Shown here piece by piece: positions 25,086 through 37,604 of a stretch of DNA of 64,000 nt; position 1 is the stretch's first letter; each line of letters opens with the position of its first letter. Origin of the DNA: Augochlora pura. Lineage: Eukaryota; Arthropoda; Insecta; Hymenoptera; Halictidae. Under the pieces are notes generated by a model. It was not told the origin of the DNA. It searched no databases and saw only the letters and a program-made list of their open reading frames with translations. Position numbers and translations under genes: made by a program. The stretch covers positions 16,739,640 to 16,803,639 of the forward strand of contig NC_135781.1 of the NCBI RefSeq assembly GCF_028453695.1, written 5' to 3'.

Positions 25086-26000
25086 AACTTTGCGAACTAA
25101 TTATAAGTTACGGCAAGTTTACCTCGCGGTGAAGTTACGAACAAGTAAAACCACCGATTACACTGTTTAATTCGTGATCGAACAGTGCGACGACTCCACG
25201 CGATTGCATGTATCACGCTGTCGAAGTGTTTGCATGGATAAATCGTCGTTCGAGTCGAGATTCAGCCCGAGCAATCAGCGACGTCGAAATCGTCCCTCGA
25301 TGGTTCGCAGCACCGAGGAGCTGTCTGGCGCGTGTCAGTAGAGGTGTTGTCACGGTAATGCGGCGCGACGTCGACGCACCGTCCGTTGCGTCGCGCGACG
25401 TCGTGAATTCGTCAGAAGTTTCTCGGTCCGCGAGCACAGTAAATGTTAATCGAGGCTTCGCCGGTAGTCCATAGCCGGATCACGCTTACACGCCGCTCCG
25501 TCCCAGCGGGTCGTTTCGTTTCGCCGGAAGTTGGTGCCTCCGACGCGGTCATTTTCGCGTCGTGGCCAGGCCCGGCCACCGGCGTAATGGATACGGAAAG
25601 GCAAACTCACAAACGACAGGAGTAAAGTTGTCCCCTCGGCGAATCCTGACGGACCGGTTCGCCAATAAATTCGAAACGCTGATATTAGACCCGTTATGCG
25701 TCCCGCGGACGTGAGTTACCACGCACGGATTTCTGGGAACTACGAATTTAATCGTCTGATGGATAGAAACTTTACACTCAGACTGTTTGCCCAGGCGTTT
25801 CCCGATGACTCTGCCGCAGTCCACGGCTATCGATATGTTATAGTTACAGTTTAAACACAGAAAGTAACAGTTATGAGGATTCCATGACTGCGGTGAATTA
25901 CCGGTTGCGCCGAACGCTCTTGGGACCGTTTTGAACGGTTACGTACGTATGCAGCCGCTCGAACATCGCTTCCTGGAGTCTGTATACTCAAACGGATAAT
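25086..26000. other. CpG-rich island, no gene recognised
   Basis: Dense CpG with repeated CGACGTCG-type words. Frames of 60-91 codons overlap on both strands and carry no domain. Confidence 0.45.
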
Positions 26001-27169
26001 TTTCAGTTAGTTTCCGCCGATGACTTTCAATCGATTTCATTGATATTTGGACAGCGTTAAATGTGTATTTATTACGTACTCAAAATGTTCGAGTACGAAT
26101 AAACGCGTCTGAGATTGTATATCTAAAATCTCAGCCAGAAACAGTTGTTTCTTTCCTTAATTTGTGTATTTAACGTCACATCTACTTAACAGCAATTAGC
26201 GACCACTTGTAGGATTTCAGTTGTAGGGATACATGTAGATGTAGAATATACATATAATAGTTTTTGTATCAAATTATTACATCATCTTCTTAATATACAA
26301 TAGATTCCTTAAGTCACTATATAATTTTGTTAAACAATTCGATTTGGTACAAAAATTTCATTTTCTTTATTCGATAAATCTGAAGTTAATTATGCCCAGA
26401 AACAAACCAAAGGCACAGAAATTATTCATCCCACTGTAACCGACTTTGCTATTCTATTTTTTTTGCAATTCCTCAGCTGTTTGTCTTACTCTCTTATTAT
26501 TCTCGTTCAAAGGCTATGTTTTTCTAAACAACTTTTAAGTGACTCGTTGTAGGTCCATTAGGATGCGCCATCAATCAGTAAGACTGTCGACTTCGAAAGA
26601 CTTGCTGTATCTCGACATAATAAAGTAGTTTAAACAAATTGTCGAAGGACGTATTGTCCGGCGTTATTTCGTTTTCCTCAAATATCCCGAAATTTTTCAT
26701 GTCCATTTAAACTTGTCTGCGTTCCAGAGGACGAACGTGTTGGGAACACCGATAGTAGACTCTCTCATTCGTCCTAGAACGTGTACGAAATACTTGAATC
26801 GTTTTAATCAAACACCTGAAATGCCGTATAGAAAACGTATTACACATGTAACAACAGTACTACATTTTATGCAGGACAAACGCGAGTGACCGGAGCACAG
26901 AAACACAATATTTGCGACCAAAAATCGAAAACGGTAGAAACATTTCAGAATATTTTCAAGTTAATCGTCGAATGTAACGCAACAAATTTGTACTGCGCAG
27001 AGAAAAATCGCTGTATACAGAACTTTATAATGGAACCCTTGTTTCGTAGCAATGTGTTCAAGCGCAACTCATACAACTTTTATCAGTTACATAACAACAA
27101 TATTAATTGAACGAATTGTATATCCATCTAGAGCGAGCCACGACTTTTACTACAAGTAAAAATATAATA
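26001..27169. other. AT-rich stretch, no gene seen
   Basis: A 74-codon frame at 26886-27110 (Asn/Cys-rich) lacks any recognisable domain. No repeat family identified. Confidence 0.5.
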
Positions 27170-27174
27170 TAAAT

Positions 27175-27506
27175 TGTTGGGATGACGAGGTTGGGAGATG
27201 AAGTTGTGTCTTATGTTTTAAATAATTTACTCCAACTCCACGCGTCAATGAAATCAACGTATATCAATGTAATTTATTGCAATTTAAACATAACACAATA
27301 TTAAACTTTATGACTATATTAAAACAATGAATATTAGAGAACTGTTAAACTTCTGGTGTTACTGTCTCGATAGGCTGTCCTGAAGCGACTGACTCATTCC
27401 TTTGTAGGCCCTTGGTTAAATAGGAATGGTGGTGCAATAAACGTCAGGTCAAGACGGCACATTTCCTGATGCGTATGTATTGTGCATTTCGGTGCACACT
27501 CCAACA
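27175..27506 (-). mobile_element. Solo LTR, 332 bp, with 5-bp target duplication
   Basis: On the plus strand it begins TGTTGGGATGACG and ends CACTCCAACA, and is flanked by the direct repeat TAAAT (27170-27174 and 27507-27511). Read on the minus strand it aligns along its length with 22713-23049, sharing GAAATGCAC, CTTGACCTG, TTTATTGCACC and CGTCATCCCAACA. It is therefore a second insertion of the same LTR family in the opposite orientation. No coding region is attached. Confidence 0.9.
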
Positions 27507-27511
27507 TAAAT

Positions 27512-27950
27512 ATTATATGAAAATTAGATATTAAATGTTTTATTACAATTTATAATAAAAATGTAAACAAATGATTTCTTTTTGATAACGACTTGCAAAT
27601 GATTTCACAGCATTTTAAAGTTAATAAAAATATTGTAAAAGGTGTATTTCACAGTTATTAAACAACTTTGAATCCAGGAAACATCAGTTGATTTAAAACG
27701 ATTGCAAAGTACAATTACGTATTTAAACAAATATTTGAATTTCATATATTAACTTTTTACACTCGGAGCTATTTTAATTCAAAACTTGAATTTATTTTCT
27801 GTGACCTATAGTGGTTACCATTGAAGTAACTTACTGTATTTTATATGATGTATTCACTGCATTTATTATAATATTATAAAGTCAAATGAGGTTAAATGAT
27901 GTTAAATAATGTTCTTATAACGTTAAAGTTATTTTGAAACGTGATAAAAT
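27512..27950. other. AT-rich stretch, no gene seen
   Basis: AT-rich. A short run near 27885-27915 repeats GAGGTTAAATGATGTTAAAT-like words. Confidence 0.5.
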
Positions 27951-28710
27951 AATTTGTCATGCCGCTTCAGAGTCGCCGCTCGAGTGGAAAGTGTTAATGT
28001 TGGTCGACATGTTGCACTTTCGAGAATTGCGGTTGCTTCAGCAGATAAAAGGGAAAGAGTAAGAACGCGAGGACTATTCGAACACGTTTTCGGTTATGGC
28101 GACCATTTGGGTTTGCCGATGATCGCCGTTAAATCCTAGGAATACGTGAACGGTTGTTACATCGGGCAAACGTGCGTTCACGCGTCGACGAACACGGGGG
28201 CTGGATTTTCCTTGGCAGCATTAACAGAAACACGTGGTGCACATGCAGCTGATCTTCGGGGCACGAGAATCTATGCTAATTTCATAGCGTTTCGCGGATG
28301 GTAACCTAGAGGGTTATTGGCTCGTTATTGGCCCATCCTCGTTGCTATCGGTTATACGACTCGATTGTAACGGTGCTCTCGTGATATTGGATTTCGAATT
28401 GCGATCCGGATGCGTAGACATTCCAAGTGCATATGCATATCCCGCACATTGTAATCAACGCGCCGGACAATTCGATCTGCGTATACAAAGTACATCAGCT
28501 CTTCCCGTTATTCTCGTCGATTATTGTTAGCCGCCCTGTTATCTGCATAATGGAGGAGAGATTTGTAAGTTTTCCGGTGTCTGACTTACCTCGCGTAACC
28601 TTGATCGCGCCGCTTTCGTCACGTTAACGCTTATCTAACCGAATGGGAAGATCACTGCCATTTAACGCATTTAGCGCCGACAATCGACCACTACAATCTC
28701 CACATAGTTA
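27951..28710. other. CpG-rich island, no gene recognised
   Basis: CpG-rich sequence with frames of about 60 codons and no domain, directly upstream of the LTR at 28715. Confidence 0.45.
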
Positions 28711-28714
28711 AAGC

Positions 28715-29083
28715 TGTGGCGGCGACAAACCGACGTCTCCGTCATGTGTTTAGTTTTAGGACGAAAGAATGTTTGGACGAATGGACCGGGCCGTGTGCTG
28801 TGCGATAGCGTCGAGCGGATGATTGGACGATTGGTTTGAGTGTCACAGAGAGTGAATGCATTTAGTGAGTTTAGAGTGAAAGCGAAATGTGAGAATTAGA
28901 AAGAATGATTTTCGTGGGAATGCATGAGCGAGCGAACGGCTAGTCTGTAAGTTAGTTTAGTAAGAGCGTTCGTCGAGTACAGTACGCGGGCATCGCGGGT
29001 TTGTACCGCCTGTAATCTTGTAATAAATTGAGTATAGTTAAACCGAGTCAATCGTTTCTTCCACCGCTGTTCCCACTTCCACA
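28715..29083 (+). mobile_element. Probable solo LTR, 369 bp, 4-bp target duplication
   Basis: Begins TGTGGCGGCGAC and ends CTTCCACA, giving inverted ends TGTGG/CCACA, with the direct repeat AAGC on both sides (28711-28714, 29084-29087). The interior has the LTR order of a promoter-like GC/AG-rich region followed by CTTGTAATAAATTGAG, a poly(A) signal about 50 bases before the end. A 4-bp duplication suits several insect Gypsy elements. An alternative right end at 29111 (CGTCCGACA) cannot be excluded but lacks a duplication. Confidence 0.65.
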
Positions 29084-29087
29084 AAGC

Positions 29088-31600
29088 CATTTAATACTAC
29101 GCCGTCCGACATTACTACCGAATCATGGATAGAAGATCATGTACCTGCTCCTAAGCAAAACTCGGAGGTCGCTACTACGTTGCGTGCGTCCCATCATGAC
29201 GCGATCGACAGAATTTCTCGTCAGCCAAAGCAACAACAGTTAATTCTCATTTTCGAAACTAACAAACAAAAACGAAGAAACTGCCATGTATATTCCAAAA
29301 ACCAAAAAGAAGAAGAACAAATTTATATCGCAAGTCTTGTGGAGTTGCGTTACATCTTGGAGATTGTTTTGCTCCATATCGTCTAAAAGAGAAATACTGA
29401 GTAATTACCAAAGAAAATATAAATAAAAAAAATTCTCCTTTATTTACATATGTAATATATTTTCGAAATTTCATGAAAATAGGGAGACAGAATTGAAAAC
29501 TCATGAGAACTAACGATGAGATTAGTGAAACTTGACAATTTATCTCCCGGTAACCTTAATACTTTACCGACCGATTGCTCGGCCGTAAACACTGTTACAT
29601 TCCCATGAACAATATTTATGCGATCTATTTTACTTGTTCTATTTTTATTTTATTGATTTTATCCGTAACGAAATTTGTAAGATTATATAATAATGCGGGA
29701 GATCGTAGTAGTACAATCGAATAGCTTTACCTCTATAATAGACAACAAATTATTGGTTTGCCTATTAAAAGCCGATTTATAGGCTACTAGTCGGTAAAAT
29801 GTTAAGAACGACCGGCGACAAGCGAAATAATCTGAATTAGTCCTGCCGGTATCAAGCGAAGAAATTTGTATGAGACGAGCGGACGGCAAAGCGCTAATTA
29901 ATTAAGGCGATACTAGAAAGTTAATATTTATCATAGGGGTGGCACTAGAACTCTTTCACATCCGAAACATTCTAGTTAAATTCAGTTTATTCAAATATAT
30001 TATAATAAAAATGAATTTTCAAGATTAGTCAGAAATTACTGTCACTCATATTTCAGTGACGCGGCGCTTAAAGTGTCAAATAAGATCGGTCGATGACCGA
30101 ATCAGGAGAATCTCCCGCATTTATCTCGAAAACACGAGGCCTCCATTTTTCTCACTCCCTTGATGTCATTAATCAGCTTTGCCTCGAAGTTTTTTTACAA
30201 TTCGTCGAATTACTTTTTATTTTTTTAAAGAATACAGTTTTGATTAAATTCTGTTAACACTTTGATTGTTATATGTGAGTAACAGAATTGTTTAAAATTT
30301 GATTTCCAAATATTAATTTTTACTCTAATCCACATTATGATTTTGTGATTTTATTAAGATTTGCAAGTGGTATGAATGTTGAAGAAATAATTGAATAAAA
30401 TATTTTAATTCTATAACATTCTTGAGGTTTCTCGCGCGGTTGTTAACAAGCGGTTTCGAATTGATAGCATTGTTTTATGAAACCATTGATACGAAAAATA
30501 ATTTAAAATTAATAAGTAATATAATTTTTAATGTCTAGCTCGAACTAATTGTTAGTACTGAATAATCAATGCGGTTAAAATGTTTATTTGCTTTTACGAA
30601 ATTCCTATTCGGACAGTTGAATTAATCGACTGAACCACTATACCATTCTTCTTGTGAAGAAGGATGACTTTCTAGAGATATATAGGGTACATTTAAACAA
30701 AACTTAGCTAATATATCTTATGGCTACATTGTCGAACTTTAAATTGTACGATGGAAACAGGCAGTGCATATTGAGAAGGAATATATTAAGGATCGATTTA
30801 CTAATTTTCTCTTTAGAAAGTTCAAAGTAAAGTTCCGACTTATAATTCAGTCCGATAGAAGAAGATTCGAGAATTGAGATTCTGATCCTGTTATTCTGTC
30901 GATTACGTCGAGAGAACGGGGACAAAAGTTTCGCCAAATTAGTTTGAAATGTGCATCGAAGTTCCAAGAACTGTATAATTTTTGTTATCCTCCATCGGAC
31001 AGTTACAAGTGAAAATTTTTATCTCGCATCCATACAACAATTTAGGAGCATCGTGCCAATAGCGGTGGTTTTACTGGTTTTAAAACATAATTACAGTTAA
31101 ATTGTTACATTTCCAAAAACAATTATTGTATGAAACTCTTAGCTAGTTATTTAAAATTATTCAATTACTGTGGCTTTGTTCTGCATTAAGGAATATCTAT
31201 GTCATTAATAAAATATAGGAAACGGGTGAAATGTTACCACTGATCGAGAAAAAACTATGTTACATTCTACCACACAACTCACTTTTCAATTAGATTTATT
31301 CTTCTTCTTATTATAATACTATCATTGTTATGATTGTAGCAACAGTCAATGTCAAACCGACGTAATTTTATAAATATCACAGAACAGTTGAAGATTTTAA
31401 TGATACCGTTACTTTATTGTCATCCTTTTCTTAACAGAAGAAATATATTTGTATTCGACTTCTGTTTATTACTATCGAAGTAGACAATTTTTATTTCGCG
31501 TAAAAATCCTCTGTTTGCTTACCATATTTTTATTACATTCCGTTATGCAATGGCAACTAACAAGAAACAAACCATAACGAAGAAACGATAAAGAGATCGG
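29088..31600. other. Mostly AT-rich stretch, no gene seen
   Basis: About 2.5 kb with only short frames (up to 87 codons at 30967-30704 minus, no domain) and a somewhat GC-richer patch near 29680-29900. No repeat family identified. Confidence 0.5.
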
Positions 31601-32340
31601 GGAGCTGTAAAATCATAGTTTGCTACAATGTCTCGGACCAGTCGAAACAGTAGGTTCGCGTCCGAATTGGTATAAATTTTCCATGCAGCTCGATTTTAAA
31701 CGTGTTACGAGTCTCAGTGGGTGACGATGATATGGAAACTGGGAGGTGGGCCATCGTGAATGTAAACGGGCGTCTGAAGAAGCGTCCGAAACGGCGCGGG
31801 CTGTCGATGGCGCGAATTCAAATTCCCTTCAGGAGCCGGTGTGTGCGTCAAAATTCGGAGATCGTACCCGATGTATGGTTCAATAGGAGTCTCCCTGAAT
31901 TCTGGCGAGATACTGCGTCGCCCGCCTTTCAAATATCGCCGAGAGACGTTTTCTGCGCCGTCACGTATATCCCGCAGTATGCTCCGGATAACACGAAGTG
32001 CGCTCGCGAGCGCTAGCACACGACGGCCACCCGTAGAAAATATATTGCACGTTTCCCACTTAAAAAGCAAATTCGATATTCCGGCCGGCTCGATCCGGGA
32101 ATATCAATAACCGGTGCCGCCGAGCACGATTTTCTTAAAATTGTGACGTAACGCGGCTACTTCTCCCGCGAGTCTTCGTTTCATTACAGAAACTCTGTAG
32201 AGACGTCAAGAGCGATCGCGATGAAACGCCGACGAGATTCGACTCTCGAACTCCGTTCAAGATCAGGAAGAAAGATCGAGTTTCATTCAGTTACCGAGAC
32301 GACTTTATCACGACGTAAATCGGACAAGGGAATTATATAT
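31601..32340. other. CpG-rich island, overlapping ORFs, no gene recognised
   Basis: Frames of 104 codons (31702-32016 plus) and 118 codons (32070-31714 minus) cover the same bases on opposite strands. No domain in either. Confidence 0.45.
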
Positions 32341-32394
32341 GATTAAGACTGCGGCAGTTCATGCGCTATGCATCTGTAAAATGCATAGGACATA

Positions 32395-32560
32395 TAGTGG
32401 GCAGCAAAATTGAGACAACCCTTTTAAAATGGTATAACTGTTTTAAAATTGGTCTAAACGACTCGAATTTTTCTGTAAATATTAAGGGGACTAGTTCGCT
32501 GTACGTTTTTTAAATTTTACTGTTACTTGGAATAAGAAAACTTTTGTTTTTCCATCTTTT
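32395..32560 (+). mobile_element. Tc1-like terminal fragment
   Basis: After TATA, the end TAGTGGGCAGCAAAATTGAG leads into TTTTAAAATGGTATAACTG and TCTAAACGACTCGAATTTTT. This is the arm of the 17158-18022 element. No opposite arm is seen nearby, so only one end survives. Confidence 0.55.
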
Positions 32561-33000
32561 TCTCGGAGCCTGTAATGAATATTTAAAAATGCACTTGATG
32601 CTTCTTAATAATTATTCTCCGCATACGCGTGTCGAAAATTCCATTGGCACAAAAATAGAATTTGCTTTCGTCCTGTAATAAAGGAACAACATCTATAATA
32701 GCTCTTTTAAAATCGAAGATCAACGGTTAAGAATTTCTTAAAAAATTCTTCAACAACTAGAATAATCTATCATATTAATTGGATTAACGTAGCAAGTTCG
32801 TTTGAAATTGTTATTTAAAGGAACATTACGTTCAGTCGTCAGAAAATCTATTAACATATTTTCGATAAATAAAACGTCAACAAATTACGATAGAAATGGT
32901 CACTCTGATTCGATATTTTATGGTAAGTAATTACGAGGAGAACTAGACGTATAAAACGTGTGATCCAGTAATTTCTATCGAACACTCTCCCCATGGAAGA
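32561..33000. other. AT-rich stretch, no gene seen
   Basis: Probably includes decayed interior of the Tc1-like fragment to its left; nothing recognisable. Confidence 0.4.
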
Positions 33001-33587
33001 ATAGCAACACGGCGCATTCGATCGATTCCGGACCCATTTACGCTTTCTAACCGACGCTGCGCGGGCGGCGAGCCTCTGTCGTACAAGTCGGAAGAATTGT
33101 TTCCGAAGGTGTAACGATCCTCGAAGAGTAATTGCCGAGTTGTTCTAGTCGATTCAGCAGATACGACAGGCAGGAGGAAAAAAGAAGTGCCCGCCGGAAG
33201 AGAGAAAGAAGGCGGAGGATTTTGCGCGGCCATCTGCGCAGTGACGGCGGGTCCGTGATCGTAAATTTTCAAATATTTTCCCAGGGCCAAAGTAAATCAA
33301 GAGCTCGCGGAGTGCGGCGTATGCAGAAACCAGGCTTTCAATTTCCCTCGGCAACGCTCCCCCATCCCGTCCCGTTATTTTTGTTAGCCGGTTTCCAAGG
33401 CGGAATCGATAGTTTGCATTTGCTAATTCCATCTTCCAGTCGGACCCGAGAAACCTTTCATTATTAAACGTCCAAATGGAAGAGCAACAGCCCAGGCAAA
33501 ACTTCTTGACTCCATTTTCACTGACAGCACGGCTATTGCGGACAGCCGATCGGCGAACATAGAACAGCGAGTTCCACGACCCATTGC
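33001..33587. other. CpG-rich island, overlapping ORFs, no gene recognised
   Basis: Frames of 92-115 codons overlap on both strands (33290-32943 minus, 33132-33467 plus). Basic low-complexity translations without domains. Confidence 0.45.
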
Positions 33588-33591
33588 TTAA

Positions 33592-33797
33592 CCCTTACAG
33601 GACCATAAGACTGCTAAGAGTAATTGTCTATTTTAGTTTGTTCAGACGTAACGTAAATAAAAATCATCAGAAAAATACACAGCAATGTGTAGTTTTTGGA
33701 GAATTTCGTGGGAAATAACTTTCCCAATGGTTGTAATTAAATAGAACAATCACCGGCTTTAAAATGGGGAGAAATATTTCCCTTAGCCGTGAAAGGG
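33592..33797. mobile_element. TTAA-flanked MITE, 206 bp
   Basis: TTAA at 33588-33591 and 33798-33801 bound CCCTTACAGGAC on the left and GCCGTGAAAGGG on the right, whose complement begins CCCTTTCACGGC. Non-coding interior. Fits a piggyBac-type MITE related in its CCCTT start to the copies at 3827 and 36980. Confidence 0.75.
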
Positions 33798-33801
33798 TTA
33801 A

Positions 33802-34880
33802 ATTCTGAATTTCAAATACGTTCTATATCGTATTCTACCACATGCCTGCGTCCCACATCAATTGGGGACAGTCTCTGTGGGAATTCACGTTCGAAGAACT
33901 TATGTACTTATGCTAATCACTCTTAACACTTAACGTACGGGCCATGTGAAGGGCGATTAAACCGATTAAGATGGTCGAAATTATCCTTCGAGGTTTTCCA
34001 ATGACTATTATATCGTTCGTTAGCTGACCAAGAAATAAATCATGTGTACGAAATTTCAAGAAAGTAAATTACATCGTGCGCTTTTCCGCCCAATTCACCA
34101 AAAGCTTCTTAAAATTTTGAAAAAACGTGGCTTATTATGTTATTTTTGTCACTTATTTTGATTAATATATTATTATGGTATTTTAGTTACCAGTTGTGGT
34201 TATCAAAAATAGAAAACCAAGAAATAATTGGGAAATTAGAGAATTTTCGTGAACTAAAATCTCTGTTTTTAACAGCTTCATTGGGTAGGCTCTTCATCTA
34301 TTTCCACTTCGACTTCCCAAGACCGATCGAACAGAAGAACTGTGACAGAAATACTACTTCCTAAGATTGTAAATAACATTATTGATTGCCCTCTTTTGCC
34401 GGTCTTTTGTCGGTACGAACTTTGATATTAATCCACCTCGAATACCCCGCTGTCAGCTATTCAGAATCGATGCTTATAAGATTGGCTTCATTGACACTGA
34501 CGCTTTGACATGATTATCAGAATTTGAAATTATATTAATTCGGTAGAATGTGACATTTACTCGGTTTCAGATTCTGCCAACAAATGTTACCTAATTTGAG
34601 TTAACATTTACTCTGGAAAAGTACTCAAATCAGAATGCTAATTTTATTCAAGGTTTTTATGTCCGAGTGAAAATTTCTTATCCATTTATGTCGTTTCAAT
34701 AAATAAATAAGCATGAAAGAGAACACGAAGAACATGAGAAAAATATAATCAGAAAGCACTATATTTCTGCGACACAAATAAGTTTTGTTACATCATCCTA
34801 GTTCTCGTGAAACGATCCATGAAAATTGAAAATTTCTATGAAAATCCAGAGGTGATTACAAAGTTTAGAGCGTTTCAGAT
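33802..34880. other. AT-rich stretch, no gene seen
   Basis: A 75-codon hydrophobic frame at 34137-34364 has no recognisable domain. No repeat identified. Confidence 0.5.
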
Positions 34881-35780
34881 TCGACTGCAGCTTCGAGCAT
34901 TTGAGCATTGCAAACTTTTTCGAATCCGACCAAATCTCAACCACGGGCACACGAATTGGTAAAAATTCGAATATTAAATGCTGCCTGGTTCTCGATCCGA
35001 GACTCGGGTGCCTGCACACCCTCAGTTTCCTCGACCGCCGTTGAAATTGACGGCGCGTGTCTGCGACAGAACATTCAGTATGTAGTAAAGGTCGTTTACA
35101 GTCTGGATCTCGTTACCCTCGGTAATCTCGTTCGTCGTCGCGCAAAGCTACAGGTATACGCGTCGTCATGTAAGAATCCTCTAGGATTTTATTCGCCCAA
35201 TCGATCGGTCTGTTCCATGTCCGTGAGCCGGTTCCCTACAATGGTGTTTCCGAGCTGCCGCCGGCGGACCAAGGAAACCGAATTCTCGGCCACGACAGCG
35301 CTGCGCCGTCCAATTGACCAGTAGTAATTGGCGGCACGTGAATTATTCATAATGCGGGCGGACATAATAAAATAATATTGAATTCTATCGGACGGCGACC
35401 GCGACATGGTACCAGGATCAATCGGACCGTTTCGCGTATTTTCTATGCCCAACGAGCAATCACGGTTCGCCAGAGCCGACCGAGGCATTACGGGCCGCAA
35501 AACGCGAGGGGCTGAGGCACGGCCGACCGCACACGCCGCGCCGTGCCATTGTTCCGCGCATTATACCATCCGCGTGGGAGCCGCTGCACGATTACTCGCG
35601 CGACGCGTCCTCTCGGCGCGTTTCCGTGTCAACAAAATCATAAATAACGTCCCGGTCGTCCCGTTTTTCAGAGGCTTCGGCGTGCCGAAGCTTCGAACGT
35701 GGCCGTTGTCAAGGCACCTTTGTCTCCGAGCTGCGATGGAAGCCAGAGGTCGAATCGGTATCGTGTATCAAAGGTAAAAT
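34881..35780. other. CpG-rich island, overlapping ORFs
   Basis: Frames of 138 (34908-35324 plus), 103 (35500-35189 minus) and 123 codons (35406-35777 plus) overlap with no domain. Contains the motif cluster listed at 35311-35392. Confidence 0.45.
35311..35392. promoter_or_regulatory. Homeodomain/POU-like and E-box motif cluster (candidate enhancer)
   Basis: Within about 80 bases: CAATTGACC, GTAATTGG, the E-box CACGTG, GAATTATTCATAATG and ACATAATAAAATAATA. The 13-mer AATTATTCATAAT is repeated exactly at 42751-42763 in another island. No coding signal. Enhancer function is inference. Confidence 0.3.
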
Positions 35781-36540
35781 ACCTGCATTTTTAGCTATTT
35801 GTTTCGTTGTACAGTGGACGATATCTTTACTTGAAAAAGCTAAATATTCCGATAATATAATTAAAAGTCGGATCAATGCATAAGGGAATAATAGAGGTTA
35901 AAAAACAATTTAACAAACAAAAAGTTCCTTTATTCTTTTTATAAGCTGTATCAAATAATAGAACGCATAAATAAAGACAGCGAAATTTGCATCTGAACTT
36001 TGAAGTAAAATGTTATAAAAAATACAAAAATAGTATAATATTAATATTTAATATTCTCGCCTTTATAATCAATTCAAATATTTTATTCGAACCAACTTCT
36101 GCGATGTTACAGCATCAATTTTATTCCAATTTCGTTTTATAGCATTTTCTACATTATTATTTTTCCGGATTGCTTTTAACAAGATTCTGTTCATGATTAT
36201 TGATTTTTCTAGTAGACCGCACAAATAATGTTTCAATTTTATAAATAAAAAATAATTATATACTTTTAAAGTTCACTTCGTTTATATTAGAATAGCATAA
36301 CCTATTTTTACGGAAATAGTAAGGGGATAAGTATTATTATTCCATTATACATTCGACTGACATTTAATTCCATTATCAGAATACTTTGGTTTTTTTTACT
36401 AAAGCATGATAGTGCCCCTATAACCGGAACATCTGAAATAACTTTTAAATTATGCATCTAATTAAAAATTATTAAACACGAATATCGTATTCATTGTTTT
36501 TATACACAGTCTAGTTTTCGACATTATTCGCAGTGGGAGA
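35781..36540. other. AT-rich stretch, no gene seen
   Basis: Very AT-rich, without recognisable repeat or coding content. Confidence 0.5.
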
Positions 36541-36975
36541 TCGGATCGAGAACAGCAATTTCAATTAGAAAACAACTAGGTCGCTTTTCGCAACTTCGAC
36601 GCAAACGCAGCGTGACGCAACACACTTGATTTACACTACAAAACTACTGCAGGCAAAGGATCGAGAAACAAAATGTCGTATTCGGGCATAAGAGACAGTG
36701 TTACTGCGGCCTCTTCGATATTCCGTTTGCGTACATGCTACGGAATTCACGTTCGCTTCCGCACCCAGCCTCAGCTGGATGGAATACAGGGACGTCGTCC
36801 TTGATATGATTTTCAATTTAAATGGTACGTTCCCATCCTCTTTGATTGCGACGGTGTTTATCGGCCATAGGATACGAGACGAGGTCAATTATGTTGGGAT
36901 CACTTCTTTCAAAAGTTTACAATATTTTTTAAACACCCTCTAGATAACGATTAAATCTACAAAGTATTGTTGTTC
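36541..36975. other. Mixed-composition stretch, no gene recognised
   Basis: Frames of 85 (36888-36631 minus) and 81 codons (36698-36943 plus) overlap. No domain. Confidence 0.45.
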
Positions 36976-36979
36976 TTAA

Positions 36980-37230
36980 ACCCTTCCACTATTACATCTT
37001 ACAGATCTACGTTATTACGACTGTTTCGTCCTTAATTATTTCCTTGATGTCATGAGTTGATTTGTCATCACTTGATGTCCTGATTGTCCTCGTTTACTTT
37101 CATTCTCAAATTTCGATGACAGGGGATTCAAATTTTATTTCAATTTAATAGAAATGAATCGGCAGCCATATTTATCGAATCGTGTACGAAACAAGTCACG
37201 AGTCTGACTAGTTATTATTATAGTAAGGGG
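36980..37230 (+). mobile_element. TTAA-flanked MITE, about 250 bp
   Basis: TTAA at 36976-36979 and 37231-37234. Left end ACCCTTCCACTATTACATC, right end TATTATTATAGTAAGGGG. The right interior GAGTCTGACTAGTTATTATT matches the nested copy at 3827-4061 (GAGTCTGACTCGTTATTATA), so both belong to one family. No coding content. Confidence 0.8.
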
Positions 37231-37236
37231 TTAAAC

Positions 37237-37283
37237 AGATAGATAGATAGATGAAGAAAGGGAGAGAGAGAGAGAGAGAGAGA
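37237..37283. repeat. (GATA)n and (GA)n microsatellites
   Basis: Four GATA units from 37237 are followed, after GAAGAAAG, by about eleven GA units at 37261-37283. Confidence 0.95.
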
Positions 37284-37604
37284 AAATCGCTTCTTGGTTT
37301 ACGTAGTCGAAGAAGTTGAAACTCTCGAAGACAAAAATGTAACCACAAACACGGTAGAACTGCGGGAACTGCACAGTTCTGAACTTGACTGAGCGGAATG
37401 CAGAATTGATAAATCGTATTGGTATCTCTATTCTTATCTTCCTGATCAATTCTTCAGCTGTCTAAATCGGAACGTCGCAGAACTACGAATAACGTATTCC
37501 AACCAGATATCTGGGTATCTCCATCGTTCTAGCTATTGTTCCTGATGGTATAAACAACAGTTCGTGACAAGGCTGACGATCTCGAATAAGTTGTACGGTT
37601 TCCT
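37284..37604. other. Unannotated stretch
   Basis: Mixed composition, no domain and no repeat recognised. Confidence 0.45.
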
